Part shown: positions 27,706-37,336 of the stretch, in pieces
How the letters are laid out: each line of letters opens with the position of its first letter
Position numbering within the stretch: the stretch's first letter is position 1
Source: JAJKIP01 sp037200685
GTDB taxonomy: Bacteria > Bacteroidota > Bacteroidia > Chitinophagales > Chitinophagaceae
Assembly (NCBI GenBank): GCA_037200685.1
Contig: JBBCIG010000014.1
Location: 330,194 to 394,193, forward strand
DNA length: 64,000 nt
Reading direction: 5' to 3'
Program-made: the position numbers and the translations under genes
The notes under the pieces: generated by a model
The model's database searches: none
Told to the model about the DNA's origin: nothing
The model's input: the letters and a program-made list of their open reading frames with translations, nothing else

Positions 27706-29965
27706 ATGAACCTCAAGAAACTGCCATTTAAAATTGTCGGCGTCTTTGCCATTCTATTGTCTCTATTTATTTACGCAACGTTTATTAAAGGTCCCGGACC
27801 TTATAATCATTCGACATGGCAACAATATGGCGGCGGCCCTGACCAGTCAAAATATTTTGATGCATCCCAGATTAACAAAGAAAATGTGAACCAACTGCAG
27901 GTAGCATGGGTCTATCCCACAGTTGATTCAGGTCAAAATTTTTTCAGCCCGATCGTTGTAGATACCATCATGTATGTGATGGCGAAGAATTCTTCCCTCG
28001 TCGCGGTGAATGCACTAACAGGTAAAGAAATTTGGATACATGCCAACTTGCAGGGACTCACCCGCAGGGGTCTCAACTATTGGGAAAGCAAAGACAGGAA
28101 AGACAGGCGCTTGCTTTTTACACTCAATAATACATTGCAGGCGATAGATGCACTGACAGGAAAATCCATAATGACTTTTGGCAAAAATGGATATGTTGAT
28201 ATGCGGGAAGGATTGGACCGTCCTGTTACTTCTATCCGTAGAATGCAATCAATGATGCCCGGTGTTGTATTTGAAGACCTCATTATAATGGGATCTGCAC
28301 CAGGCGAAGGATTTTTTTTCCCCTCCGGGTCATATAAGAGCTTATAATGTAGTAACTGGTAAAAAAGTTTGGACATTCCATACCATCCCACACCCGGGAG
28401 AATTTGGTTATAATACATGGCCTCCGAATGCTTATAAATATGTGGGCGGTGTAAATGTATGGAGCGAGATATCTGTTGATGAAAAAAGAGGCATTGCTTA
28501 TTTACCTATTGGTTCACCCACTTTCGATTATTATGGTGCGGATCGCCTCGGAAGCAATCTCTTTGGAAATTCCCTGGTAGCACTCAATGCCCGCACAGGT
28601 AAACGCATCTGGCATTTCCAAACGGTACATCACGATCTTTGGGATTATGATCTTGCTTCTGCCCCGCAATTATTGACAGTGAACCGTGAAGGAAAACAGA
28701 TCGATGCGGTTGCCGTTGCTACCAAGCATGGTTTTATGTTCGTATTCGATCGTGTAACAGGCAAACCTATATTCCCTATTCAAGAAAAACCTTTCCCCGC
28801 CAGCAAAATGCCCGGCGAAAAAGCGTGGCCCACACAACCCATTCCCACTTTTGTTCCCAGTTTTACAAGACATGAAGTGACAAAAGAAACACTCAATCCT
28901 TATTATTCCGAAGAAGAAAAGAAAAAATGGTATAAAAGAATTGATTCTGCGAAGTCAGGCCTGTTTGTTCCCCCATCTGATAAATATGAAACGATCATGA
29001 TGCCAGGTGCATTGGGCGGTGTGAATTTTGGTAACACTGCAGCTGACCCCAACAAAGGAATGATGTATATATTAACGCAGGAATATCCTTCGGTTTACAA
29101 ACTCGAAAGAATAAAATCACCGCGGGAATTAATGTCTGCTGACGATGTGGAAAAAGCAAAAACATTGTATGCCACTACATGTAAATCATGCCATGGTGAG
29201 AATATGACAGGAGCAGGTATAGCGCCTTCAATAGTAAATGCAGGGCAGCGCATCTCCATTGAAAATTTTAAAACCCTGTTAGCTGTTGGCCGCGGGCAAA
29301 TGCCGGGCTTTGCGCATATCGATGAGCAGAGAGTTACAGCAATGTATAAATATTTAGGTGGCAGTATATCCCGGTTCGGCGCTTTCACTCAAAGGCGGGT
29401 TGATCCCAAAATGCCCGAAGGGCCCGTGGTCGCATCAGGTGGTGCGCCGGTTAAAGCGGATGTTAATCCAAGCCAGCCAATGGCGGATTATCCCGCAGGT
29501 GTTCCGCATCCTAAGAATCGTTATACAACAGATTATGGTACCACATGGCCGGATCTTTTAGGACCAACATGGGCATCGGTCATTGCGTATGACCTTAATA
29601 CAGGAACGATCAAATGGAGACAACCGCTTGGCGAAGATCCAAAAGCCGTGGCCGCAGGAGATAAAAATGCCGGCGCACCAAATGGTTCACAGCGAAAAGG
29701 AATTGTTGTTACATCTACAGGAATATTATTTTGCAATGGCAAAGGAGGAAAACTCTATGCATACGATACGGATAATGGTAAACTTTTGTGGCAGACCACG
29801 CTGAGTTATGAATCAAATGCGCAACCCATGATGTATGAATTAAATGGTAAACAATACCTGGTCGTCAATGCGACTGCAAATTTTATGCGGGATAGTTATA
29901 ACCACTCAAGAGAACCGGGAGCATTGCCACGAGGATACGTAGCATATGCGCTTCCTGGTAAATAA
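27706..29965 (+). CDS. PQQ-dependent dehydrogenase with fused cytochrome c, paralog 1 (one frameshift)
   Basis: Periplasmic quinoprotein, about 752 residues. An N-terminal membrane helix (IVGVFAILLSLFIYATFI) is followed by a PQQ beta-propeller with repeated W/Y-docking units (LVAVNALTGKEIWIHANL, LVALNARTGKRIWHFQTVHH, HDLWDYDLASAPQL). Inserted near residue 490 is a cytochrome c module with the heme site CKSCHG. Together these pass electrons from substrate to PQQ to heme. The frame breaks at the eight-T run 28312-28319; deleting one T restores GFFSPPGHIRAYNVVTG. It is closely similar to the paralog at 40216-42540. No pqq biosynthesis genes are in the window. A TTG at 27685 could start seven codons earlier. 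Confidence 0.87.
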
Positions 29966-29967
29966 TG

Positions 29968-30104
29968 GACGGCGGAACTCTGTTCCGTCGCTATACAAAA
30001 TTATTATTGACCCAACTGCATTGCTACTAGCATCGCCTGTTGTGTCACTCACTTCATCGTTCGGTAATTCTACTGAGCACTGTCGAAGTATCAGCATTTT
30101 CGAA
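29968..30104 (-). repeat. Interspersed repeat family, copy 7, with adjoining hairpin
   Basis: Hairpin GGCGGAAC-TCT-GTTCCGTC (29971-29990) directly after the dehydrogenase stop, then on the minus strand head CTCAGTAGAATTACCGAACG, a variant middle GTGACACAACAGGCGATG and tail AGTAGCAATGCAGTTGGG. The hairpin may also terminate the dehydrogenase transcript. Degenerate AACTC words fill 30150-30200. Confidence 0.8.
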
Positions 30105-30188
30105 AAACACAATAACTTTTGGAGAGTTTCAAAACTCTCCAAAAGCTTTTACTCGCAACTCGGAGCTTCTTAACTCATAACTCTCAAC

Positions 30189-31058
30189 TCACAACTCCTG
30201 GAACTCCCTCTTATACTCACTCGGCGTCTTATTCATTATCTTTTTAAAATATCTGTTGAAGTTGGAAAGATTATTAAAACCGCAGTCGTAGCACACTTCA
30301 TAAATAGTCATATCTTTTTCCAGCAACAAGTTGCACGCATGCGCCACTCTAACCTCTAATAAAAAATCATAAAACGTTTTTCTCGTTTTTGATTTAAAGT
30401 AACGGCAAAAAGCTTTAGCGCTTAAGTTAGCAATCGAAGCTATTTCCGTTAAGGTGATCTTCTGTTGAAAGTTATCAGATACATATTGGAATACATTATT
30501 CAAGCGGGTAGCTTCTGCCTGCTCAACTTTTACTCCATAATATACCGGGCTGATGTATTGCTTTTCTTTGGAGACAGCCATTTTCTCAAGGATCGTCAGC
30601 AGCGTAGTAATTTTTTCCAATCCTTTCGCTTCTGGTAGTTTACTGATCAGCTCTCTTACCCAAATTTTTGTTTTACCTGTTATCTTGATTCCCTGCTTTG
30701 CTTTTTCCAACAACGATTCAATACTTTTTAATTCAGGGATATTAAAAAATTTATCGCCTAAAAAATCATGATGGAAGTAAATGATCGTTACCTCTGCTTT
30801 TAATTTAGAGCCTTCCCGGAAATATTCAGGATCGCAGCGCCACATATGCGCCAGGTTAGAACCAAATAAAAACATTTCGTCCGGTTCAAAACGATGAACA
30901 TCCGTTCCTATAAATCTTGTGCCTCTTCCTTTATGTATATAAATAAGTTCTATCTCCGGGTGAAAATGCCATTGGTTGTAAAAATCAATCCCCTTCCTTT
31001 GAAGAATATTAAAGGATGATTCCGGGTGCAGGGAAACTTTTAATAAATGCGGCTTCAT
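30189..31058 (-). CDS. AraC-family transcription regulator with cupin sensor domain
   Basis: A 289-residue regulator. The N-terminal cupin (NQWHFHPEIELIYIHKGRGT, then DEMFLFGSNLAHMW) probably binds a small sugar-like ligand. The C-terminal double helix-turn-helix includes ITLTEIASIANLSAKAFCRY and MTIYEVCYDCGFNNLSNFNR, with the family-ending TPSEYKREF. It lies between the first PQQ dehydrogenase (convergent) and the divergent catabolic cluster starting at 31411, so it is the obvious candidate regulator of that cluster. Confidence 0.9.
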   Translation of the reverse strand: MKPHLLKVSLHPESSFNILQRKGIDFYNQWHFHPEIELIYIHKGRGTRFIGTDVHRFEPDEMFLFGSNLAHMWRCDPEYFREGSKLKAEVTIIYFHHDFLGDKFFNIPELKSIESLLEKAKQGIKITGKTKIWVRELISKLPEAKGLEKITTLLTILEKMAVSKEKQYISPVYYGVKVEQAEATRLNNVFQYVSDNFQQKITLTEIASIANLSAKAFCRYFKSKTRKTFYDFLLEVRVAHACNLLLEKDMTIYEVCYDCGFNNLSNFNRYFKKIMNKTPSEYKREFQEL

Positions 31059-31410
31059 GTATAAAATCTACCTTAACAGGCCTTTTTTTTTCAAATTTAG
31101 GGTACTATAGTATCAATTCTTGCGAATTGGGTGTAAATAATTACTAAAAGAAAGAAAGAATTTTGAGAAGGCTCCTGGGAAAAGGCTTTAATAGCCTGCA
31201 CAAGGGGAACAAAACGAACTGCTTAATTTCTTTTCTTATGCTGTATGGAACTCACTCTGCCGCTGCCTGTTCATTTTTTTTATACTTCTCATTGGCAGTT
31301 GATCACAATTACCTTCAGGGCAATGCTTTCATCAAAAGAAATGAAATAGCTTTTACGTGTACCCGTAACAAAGAAGTTATATCATTATTTAACCAATAAA
31401 AAACTACAAC
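31059..31410. other. 352-bp divergent regulatory region
   Basis: Spacer between the AraC gene and the catabolic cluster; both promoters should lie here. It contains the small palindrome GGTACTATAGTATC at about 31099 and an inverse pair CAATTC/GAATTG just after it, a possible operator for the AraC protein. The frame 31163-31399 shows no protein character. Confidence 0.4.
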
Positions 31411-31854
31411 ATGAAAGTCCCACTGATCCTTCTGATGATACTTATCGGGTTTGTCCTGACACTCCACCTGGCCATGAATTCACAAGTAGGCGTTATAGTA
31501 AAAAATCAAAAGATGGGTAATGCCATATTCTGGACCATTGGTGGCATTACCGCTATTCTTATCGGTCTTACCGGTTGGGACTCTTCAGTTTTTACAAGAT
31601 TAAAAGAAGTACCGGTATGGTTATTAACCGCTGGTGTGATGGGAGCTGCATTAGTATTTGGTATCGCATGGGCAATGCCTCAACTCGGGGCCGGTACCGC
31701 CTTCGTATTAATGATCGCAGGTCAGGTGGTTTCAGGATTACTCTTTTCACATTTTGGATTACTCGGATCGCCTGTCGAACCCATCTCTATGATAAAGATC
31801 ATTGGTGTAGTATTGTTAATTGCAGGGGCGGCGATTGTTACGCTTGCCAAGTAA
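31411..31854 (+). CDS. YdcZ/DUF606-type DMT membrane transporter
   Basis: A 147-residue membrane protein with about five hydrophobic helices. GFVLTLHLAMNSQVG near the start and GTAFVLMIAGQVVSGLLFSH, then IGVVLLIAGAAIVTLAK, match the DUF606 (PF04657) branch of the drug/metabolite transporter superfamily, half-size members that pair to make a full transporter. As first gene of the cluster, 17 bp before the TIM-barrel isomerase, it may import or export the cluster's substrate. Confidence 0.75.
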   Translation: MKVPLILLMILIGFVLTLHLAMNSQVGVIVKNQKMGNAIFWTIGGITAILIGLTGWDSSVFTRLKEVPVWLLTAGVMGAALVFGIAWAMPQLGAGTAFVLMIAGQVVSGLLFSHFGLLGSPVEPISMIKIIGVVLLIAGAAIVTLAK

Positions 31855-31870
31855 ATATTAAATTACATGT

Positions 31871-32815
31871 ATGGAAAATACAAATTCATATAATCGCAGG
31901 GAGTTTGTAAAACTGGCCGGGATAGCTGGCGCCGCTGCGTTAATAGCTCCCAATTTTGCTTTCGAAGAAGCAAAAAAAAGAAAATTCAAAATAGGCTCTA
32001 CGTTCATTCTTTGGGGATATAGTCCTACCAACCTGGAGCCGGCGTTGAAGGATATCTCAGCATTAGGTTATCATTCATTTGAAACCTTTGGAAATGTGAT
32101 AGAAGATTGGGAAAAAAATCGCGGTGGGTTTGCTCAGGTTATTGAAAAATACAAAGTGCCGATCGTATCTGCATTTTGCATGACGGATGTACTCGATCCT
32201 TCCAAAAGAAAACCGGAACTCGAAAAACTGATCCGCTGGACGAAAATGCTAAAAGCGAATGGCGGAAAATTAGTAGAGTACTGCCCTTCTTCTATTAAGA
32301 GGGATGGATATGATTACAAAGAGCATAAGAAAGATCTTGTTGAATCAATGAATGAATATGCAAAAGCCGTGACGGACGAAGGTCTTGTTTGTGCATTGCA
32401 CCCGCATACCGGTACGCCGATAGAAACAGAAGAAGAAATTCATTTCATCATGGATAATCTTGATACCCGCTATATGAAGTTTGGGCCTGATGTGGGCCAG
32501 ATACAAAAAGGCGGAGGCGACCCGGTAAAGATTTGCAAGGAATATATGTCATTGATCGAGCATGTGCATTTAAAAGATTATGCAGGCGGTGAAACAGGTT
32601 ATTTAGGTTATTCTCCAATTGGTAAAGGCAAAGTTAATATCACCGAGATATTAAAGATGCTGGAAAAAAGAAGAAAAAGCATGACCGGGATGATTATGTT
32701 TGAACTGGACTACGAGGCAAATGGCAAACCTCCTTATTCAAATTATGAAGCAGCTAAAATTTCCAGGGATTTCTTGGCCGGGCTCGATTATAAGTTTGAA
32801 GACAAAAAAGCGTAA
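31871..32815 (+). CDS. Sugar phosphate isomerase/epimerase (xylose isomerase-like TIM barrel)
   Basis: A 314-residue AP-endonuclease-2/xylose-isomerase-like TIM barrel. The N-terminus YNRREFVKLAGIAGAAALIA is a twin-arginine signal, so it likely works in the periplasm. Metal-site motifs of the IolE/YcjR-like group are visible: CALHPHTGTPIE, KFGPDVGQIQKGG and EHVHLKDYAGG, with a final MFELDYE. Family activities include epimerising or dehydrating keto-sugars and cyclitols. It is followed by an 85-bp palindrome and the aldehyde dehydrogenase. Confidence 0.85.
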   Translation: MENTNSYNRREFVKLAGIAGAAALIAPNFAFEEAKKRKFKIGSTFILWGYSPTNLEPALKDISALGYHSFETFGNVIEDWEKNRGGFAQVIEKYKVPIVSAFCMTDVLDPSKRKPELEKLIRWTKMLKANGGKLVEYCPSSIKRDGYDYKEHKKDLVESMNEYAKAVTDEGLVCALHPHTGTPIETEEEIHFIMDNLDTRYMKFGPDVGQIQKGGGDPVKICKEYMSLIEHVHLKDYAGGETGYLGYSPIGKGKVNITEILKMLEKRRKSMTGMIMFELDYEANGKPPYSNYEAAKISRDFLAGLDYKFEDKKA

Positions 32816-32817
32816 AA

Positions 32818-32902
32818 CAATAAAAAGTCAAAATTCAAAAGTCCAAAACCGGTAGCAACAGTCAGGCATATTTTTAATTTTCACTTTTGAATTTTTAATT
32901 AA
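32818..32902. repeat. Imperfect palindrome of TCAAAATTC words
   Basis: Left arm AAAAAGTCAAAATTCAAAAG, right arm ACTTTTGAATTTTTAATT, separated by about 40 bp. It fills the gap between the TIM-barrel and aldehyde dehydrogenase genes; the same word builds the palindrome at 35224-35309. Confidence 0.75.
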
Positions 32903-32907
32903 CAGTC

Positions 32908-34380
32908 ATGGAAATATTGAGCAATTACATTAACAACAGTTGGGTAAAAAGTAAAGAAACAAACACATCAGATGTTATTAACCCCGCTACACAGGAAGTA
33001 TTAGCAAAAGTTCCCAATGGAAAAGGCACGGCAACCGATGTAGCAAATGCAGTGGAAGCAGCGGCAGAAGCTTATAAAGCATGGGGCCAGGTGCCGGTAA
33101 TGAAGAGGGTGCAGTCGTTGTATAAATTAAAACAACTGCTTGAAGAAAATGCGGAAGACATCGCAAGGACGATCACATTGGAATGCGGGAAAGCCTTAGC
33201 AGAATCAAGAGGCGAGCTTCAAAGGGCCATCGAAAATGTAGAAGTAGCGTGCGGAACGCCGATGCTGATGCAAAGTGAATTTTCCGAGAACATTGCCAGC
33301 GGTGTTGATGAATTTATGATTCGTCAGCCATTGGGTGTATGTGCATGTATCGCACCATTCAATTTTCCGGGAATGATTCCTTTCTGGTTCCTCCCCTACG
33401 CTATTGCCTGCGGAAATACTTTTATCCTGAAGCCTTCAGAGAAAGTTCCATTGACGATGATAAAAGTATTTAAACTGATTGAACAAATTGATTTACCTGC
33501 TGGTGTTATCAGTCTTGTGCATGGCGGTAAAGAAACGGTTGATGCATTATTGGATCATCCCGAAGTGAAAGCGATTAGTTTTGTTGGTTCTTCCAACATC
33601 GCTAAATATGTATACTCCCGCGGCGCTGCCAATGGAAAAAGAGTGCAGGCGCAGGGCGGTGCGAAAAACCCTGTTGTTATTCTTCCGGATGCGGATATAG
33701 AAATGTCGGTGCAAATTGTAACTGACAGTGTGTACGGTTGCGCAGGTCAGCGTTGTTTGGCTGCTTCCAATATCATAACAGTTGGCGATGATGGAAAGAT
33801 CAAAGAAGCGTTATATGAATCAGCTAAAAAAAGAACAACAGGTTTTGGATTAGATGAGGCCATGGAAATGGGTCCGGTGATCACAAGAGAAAGTCAACTA
33901 AGGGTGGAAAGCCTGATAGAACAAGGTATAAGCGAAGGAGCAAAGGTTCTACTCGATGGAAGAAAGACATCCATCAGCGGTTATGAAAAAGGAAATTTTA
34001 TCAAACCTACTATACTCGAAGGTTTACCTCTCGGAGGTGAACTCATACGCACAGAAATCTTCGGACCAGTCATGAGCCTTATTGAATTAAAAACTGTAGA
34101 CGAGGCGTTGAACTTTATTAATAATGGTAAATATGGAAACATGGCCTGTTTGTTTACCAGTAGCGGTGCCAATGCAAGAAAATTCCGCAACCTGGCGAAT
34201 GCAGGAAACATTGGTATTAATATAGGAGTGGCCGCACCGATGGCGCAATTTCCTTTCAGCGGATGGAAAGAAAGTTTTTTTGGTGACCTGCATGGACAGG
34301 GACGTCATGCTATTGAATTCTTCACCCAGACAAAAGTGGTGGTAGAAAGATGGCCCAAAGAATGGACACGTAAATTTTAA
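32908..34380 (+). CDS. CoA-acylating methylmalonate-semialdehyde-type dehydrogenase
   Basis: A 490-residue aldehyde dehydrogenase of the MmsA/IolA subgroup. Landmarks: INNSWVKSKETNTSDVINPA at the start, NFPGMIPFWFLPYAIACGNT with the IolA-type FLPYA, the catalytic Cys in YGCAGQRCLAAS (~residue 283), and GNIGINIGVAAPMAQFPFSG. The conserved Arg after NVEVACGTPML positions suggests CoA-dependent decarboxylating activity as in methylmalonate/malonate semialdehyde dehydrogenase. In this cluster it would process the terminal semialdehyde of the pathway. Confidence 0.88.
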   Translation: MEILSNYINNSWVKSKETNTSDVINPATQEVLAKVPNGKGTATDVANAVEAAAEAYKAWGQVPVMKRVQSLYKLKQLLEENAEDIARTITLECGKALAESRGELQRAIENVEVACGTPMLMQSEFSENIASGVDEFMIRQPLGVCACIAPFNFPGMIPFWFLPYAIACGNTFILKPSEKVPLTMIKVFKLIEQIDLPAGVISLVHGGKETVDALLDHPEVKAISFVGSSNIAKYVYSRGAANGKRVQAQGGAKNPVVILPDADIEMSVQIVTDSVYGCAGQRCLAASNIITVGDDGKIKEALYESAKKRTTGFGLDEAMEMGPVITRESQLRVESLIEQGISEGAKVLLDGRKTSISGYEKGNFIKPTILEGLPLGGELIRTEIFGPVMSLIELKTVDEALNFINNGKYGNMACLFTSSGANARKFRNLANAGNIGINIGVAAPMAQFPFSGWKESFFGDLHGQGRHAIEFFTQTKVVVERWPKEWTRKF

Positions 34381-34432
34381 AAAAAGATCGTGTTGTTATT
34401 ATAAATTAATTTTTAACTATAACCAGATAGTA

Positions 34433-35224
34433 ATGCCCACGTTGAAAAAAACCTTTTGTCCTCCTTTTCAACTACAAACGAAAATGAATTTTCTCGGTAT
34501 CGACTGTATCGTTACCGATCTCAGTCATACGATCACAACAGAAGATCCAACATTCATTGGTCACCAGCGAACATTGATATGGAATCATCTTACGCATGAA
34601 GAAACACAAAAGATGGGATTGACCAAACCACCTTATTCGTATAAAGTTGTTGGATTCACGATGTGCGATCATTCCAACACACATGTAGATGCGATCAATC
34701 ACGTTGTGAACGAACCCGGCGCCCGTGCTATTAATGAATTGCCATTGGAATGGTTTATGTGCCCCGGTGTTTGGTTTGATTTTTCTCATAAAGAACCGAA
34801 CAGCTATATCACCAAAGCAGATATTGAAGAAGCGATTGCGAAAACAGGTGTTACGATTAAACCACAATCTGTAGTTTTTTATTATACTGGTTGGTATAAA
34901 AAATGGAAATCACCTTTTGAGTATATCCGTAATTATCCCGGTGTTGATAGAAGTGCGATAGAATATCTTAATGACCTCGGTGCTATCTGTGTAGGTGCGG
35001 ATGCACCAAGCATTGATAGTTATAATGAAGTAGCAGTTGTAAGGGAACAACCGGCGCATATTGTCTGCAGGGAAAGAGAAATGCTGAATACGGAAAACCT
35101 GGCGCAAGTAGATATGATACCAGCGCATGAATTCTGGTTTGTTGGTTTACCGTGGAAAATAAAAGGCGGATCAGGCTCACCATTCAGAGGTGTGGCGATT
35201 GTACCGGAAAAAGACATTAAATAA
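34433..35224 (+). CDS. Cyclase-family (kynurenine-formamidase-like) metal hydrolase
   Basis: A 263-residue protein of the cyclase family PF04199. The metal-binding motif appears as HSNTHVDAINH, with Asn where the commoner HxGTHxDxxxH has Gly. VTDLSHTITTEDPTF at the N-terminus is the family lead-in, and GADAPSIDS the late motif. Members hydrolyse formamides, cyclic amides or lactones, or dehydrate and isomerise sugar acids. Its place between an aldehyde and an alcohol dehydrogenase suggests a cyclic or lactone intermediate. The start could also be the ATG at 34484 (MNFLGIDC). Confidence 0.82.
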   Translation: MPTLKKTFCPPFQLQTKMNFLGIDCIVTDLSHTITTEDPTFIGHQRTLIWNHLTHEETQKMGLTKPPYSYKVVGFTMCDHSNTHVDAINHVVNEPGARAINELPLEWFMCPGVWFDFSHKEPNSYITKADIEEAIAKTGVTIKPQSVVFYYTGWYKKWKSPFEYIRNYPGVDRSAIEYLNDLGAICVGADAPSIDSYNEVAVVREQPAHIVCREREMLNTENLAQVDMIPAHEFWFVGLPWKIKGGSGSPFRGVAIVPEKDIK

Positions 35225-35309
35225 ATTCAAAAGTCAAAATTAAAAAATCAAAATACGACCTTAACTATTGTAGTTAGCCTTTTGACTTTTTACTTTTGAA
35301 TTTTTACTT
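35224..35309. repeat. Imperfect palindrome of TCAAAATTC words, second copy
   Basis: Left arm AAATTCAAAAGTCAAAATT, right arm GACTTTTTACTTTTGAATTT. It fills the cyclase-ADH gap and uses the same word as 32818-32902. Confidence 0.75.
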
Positions 35310-35320
35310 AAAATATATTT

Positions 35321-36397
35321 ATGGGTTTACCGAAAGAAATGGATGCATTGGTTTTAAAAGGCGTTCGTGATTTTTCTGTTCAAAAAGTTCCTGTTCCCCA
35401 ACCCGATGCGGATGAAGTGATCTGTGAAGTGAACACCACTTTTATATGCGGCACCGATCCTCATATTATTAATGGAGATTTCCCCGGCTTCTGGCCTACT
35501 GGTTTTCCTTTTATTCCCGGTCACGAATGGTCGGGCACCGTTGTGCAGGCCGGGGCGAAAGCCACTCAATTAGGATGGAAAGAAGGTGATCGTGTTTGCG
35601 GCATCTCTCATTGCGGTTGTGGTTATTGCAAAATGTGTTTGAAAGGACGCTACAATGAATGCTTAAATTATGGCCATGAAGAAAGAGGACACCGTCAATA
35701 CGGACATTATACTCCCGGCGCTTATGCGCAATACATGCGTACTTCTATAAAAAGTATTTATAAAATACCGGATTCCATGGACCTGGAATACGCAGCTTGT
35801 GTGGATCCGCTAAGTATCGCATTGTATACGGTGAAACGTTCCCGCATGCAACCCGGTGATGATATTCTTATACTCGGAACAGGGCCACAGGGCTTGATGG
35901 CTATTCTTTGTGCAAAAGCATTAGGAGCAGGCCGCATACTCGCAGCAGGCAGTGGCGAACGATTGAAAAAAGCAGAAGAGTTGGGTGCAATACCTATCAA
36001 CTATAAAGAATGTGACGTGGTACAAAAAGTAAAAGAATTAACCAATGGACTTGGCGCTCCTGCTGTATTGGAATGTGCCGGCACGGCTGATTCTATTCGC
36101 CAGGCATGTTTGGCTGCGGCAAAAGGTGGCGTTGTTTCTTTAGTCGGCATTCCGCATTCAGATCCATCATTGCCCATGAAAAGAATTGTATTGGATGAAG
36201 TAGAATTAATTGGCAACAGGGCGAACCCGAACACAGCCCAGGAAGCGATCAATTTATTAATCAACAACCGTGTTGACCTGAAACCCTTGATGACACACCG
36301 TTTTCCGCTGAAAGAGTTTGCAACAGCATTGGACATTTTTGAGAAAAGAAAAGAAGGCGCTATTAAAGTAGCGACCAAACCAAACGGAATGAATTAG
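35321..36397 (+). CDS. Zinc-dependent medium-chain alcohol (polyol) dehydrogenase
   Basis: A 358-residue MDR-family dehydrogenase. Catalytic-zinc ligands: FICGTDPHI and PGHEWSGTV. Structural-zinc cysteines: SHCGCGYCKMCLKGRYNEC, the C-x2-C-x2-C-x7-C pattern. NAD fold: ILILGTGPQGLMAI. Similar to threonine, sorbitol and galactitol dehydrogenases that oxidise a secondary hydroxyl of a polyol. It has the expected length and no breaks. In the cluster it would interconvert a hydroxyl and keto group before or after the SDR step. Confidence 0.88.
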   Translation: MGLPKEMDALVLKGVRDFSVQKVPVPQPDADEVICEVNTTFICGTDPHIINGDFPGFWPTGFPFIPGHEWSGTVVQAGAKATQLGWKEGDRVCGISHCGCGYCKMCLKGRYNECLNYGHEERGHRQYGHYTPGAYAQYMRTSIKSIYKIPDSMDLEYAACVDPLSIALYTVKRSRMQPGDDILILGTGPQGLMAILCAKALGAGRILAAGSGERLKKAEELGAIPINYKECDVVQKVKELTNGLGAPAVLECAGTADSIRQACLAAAKGGVVSLVGIPHSDPSLPMKRIVLDEVELIGNRANPNTAQEAINLLINNRVDLKPLMTHRFPLKEFATALDIFEKRKEGAIKVATKPNGMN

Positions 36398-36398
36398 A

Positions 36399-36526
36399 AA
36401 CACTAATTACACGAATTGCACAAATTAAATAAACATAAACACAATTATAAACACGAATTGCACGAATTAATAATCGAATTACATATAGTAGTAAGCTAAT
36501 TCGTGTAATTCGCTTTAATTAGTGTT
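36399..36526. repeat. Imperfect palindrome of ACACGAATT words
   Basis: AACACTAATTACACGAATT on the left, AATTCGTGTAATTCG then TTAATTAGTGTT on the right, with further GAATTGCACGAATT words in the loop. It fills the ADH-SDR gap. Confidence 0.8.
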
Positions 36527-36545
36527 ATTAAAAAAACAAGACAAT

Positions 36546-37301
36546 ATGAGCAACAAAGTAATGATTGTAAGCGGCGGCGCATCGGGATTAGGATTAGCGG
36601 CAGCAGAGAAGTTCGCCAAAAACGGGTACAACATTGTACTGATCGACATCAATGAAGAAAAAGGGAAAAAAGCGGAAGCGAAAATAAAAGGAATGGGTGT
36701 GGATGCTATTTTCTGCAAGTGTGATATTTCGAACAAAGAAGAAGTACAAAAAGCTGCAAAGCTTACGAAAGAAAAATTTGGAAGAGCTGATGTTCTGATC
36801 AATAATGCAGGCCTGGAAGTTCGCGGAAGTATTTTGCAATGCGATGAGGACGATTGGGTACGTTTATATGATATTAATCTAAAAGGAATCTTTTACATGT
36901 CGAACGCTTTTGTGCCGATGATGGTGGAACAAAAGAAAGGCGCCGTGGTGAACACGGGTTCTATCCTTGGTTATCGCACTGTACCGGAACGTGCGGCTTA
37001 TTCTTCTTCCAAAGGAGCGATCGATACACTTAGCCGCACGATGGCTTTTGATTTAGCACAACATAATATCCGGGTGAATTGTGTAGTACCTGGTGCTATT
37101 GATACCCCATTATTAAGAGGTTCTATCAACGATTCACCTGATCCGGCGGAAACAGAAAAGATATTGGGATCGAAGAGTGTGTTTGGCCGTATGGGCACAT
37201 CAGAAGAAGTAGCCAATGTGATGTACTTCCTTGCGTCAGATGAAGCATCGTTCGTGACAGGCGCCGCATATTTTGTTGATGGCGGCTGGTCTATCATGTA
37301 A
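36546..37301 (+). CDS. Short-chain dehydrogenase/reductase
   Basis: A 251-residue classical SDR from the ATG at 36546. Cofactor loop VSGGASGLGLAAAEKF, an acidic IDINEE after beta-2 (NAD preference), NNAGLEVRGS, catalytic Ser region NTGSILGYR, the YxxxK pair in AAYSSSKGAID, and the C-terminal GAAYFVDGGWS. A typical sugar or polyol dehydrogenase of the glucose/3-ketoacyl type. It follows the ADH by a palindromic gap and precedes transketolase by 35 bp. Confidence 0.9.
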   Translation: MSNKVMIVSGGASGLGLAAAEKFAKNGYNIVLIDINEEKGKKAEAKIKGMGVDAIFCKCDISNKEEVQKAAKLTKEKFGRADVLINNAGLEVRGSILQCDEDDWVRLYDINLKGIFYMSNAFVPMMVEQKKGAVVNTGSILGYRTVPERAAYSSSKGAIDTLSRTMAFDLAQHNIRVNCVVPGAIDTPLLRGSINDSPDPAETEKILGSKSVFGRMGTSEEVANVMYFLASDEASFVTGAAYFVDGGWSIM

Positions 37302-37336
37302 GCATATTAGTTTTTATAAAAATAAAAAATATCGTT

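Noticed and set aside
31163..31399. Plus-strand 78-residue frame before the transporter
   Set aside because: No recognisable start context or family; it lies in the promoter region between divergent genes.
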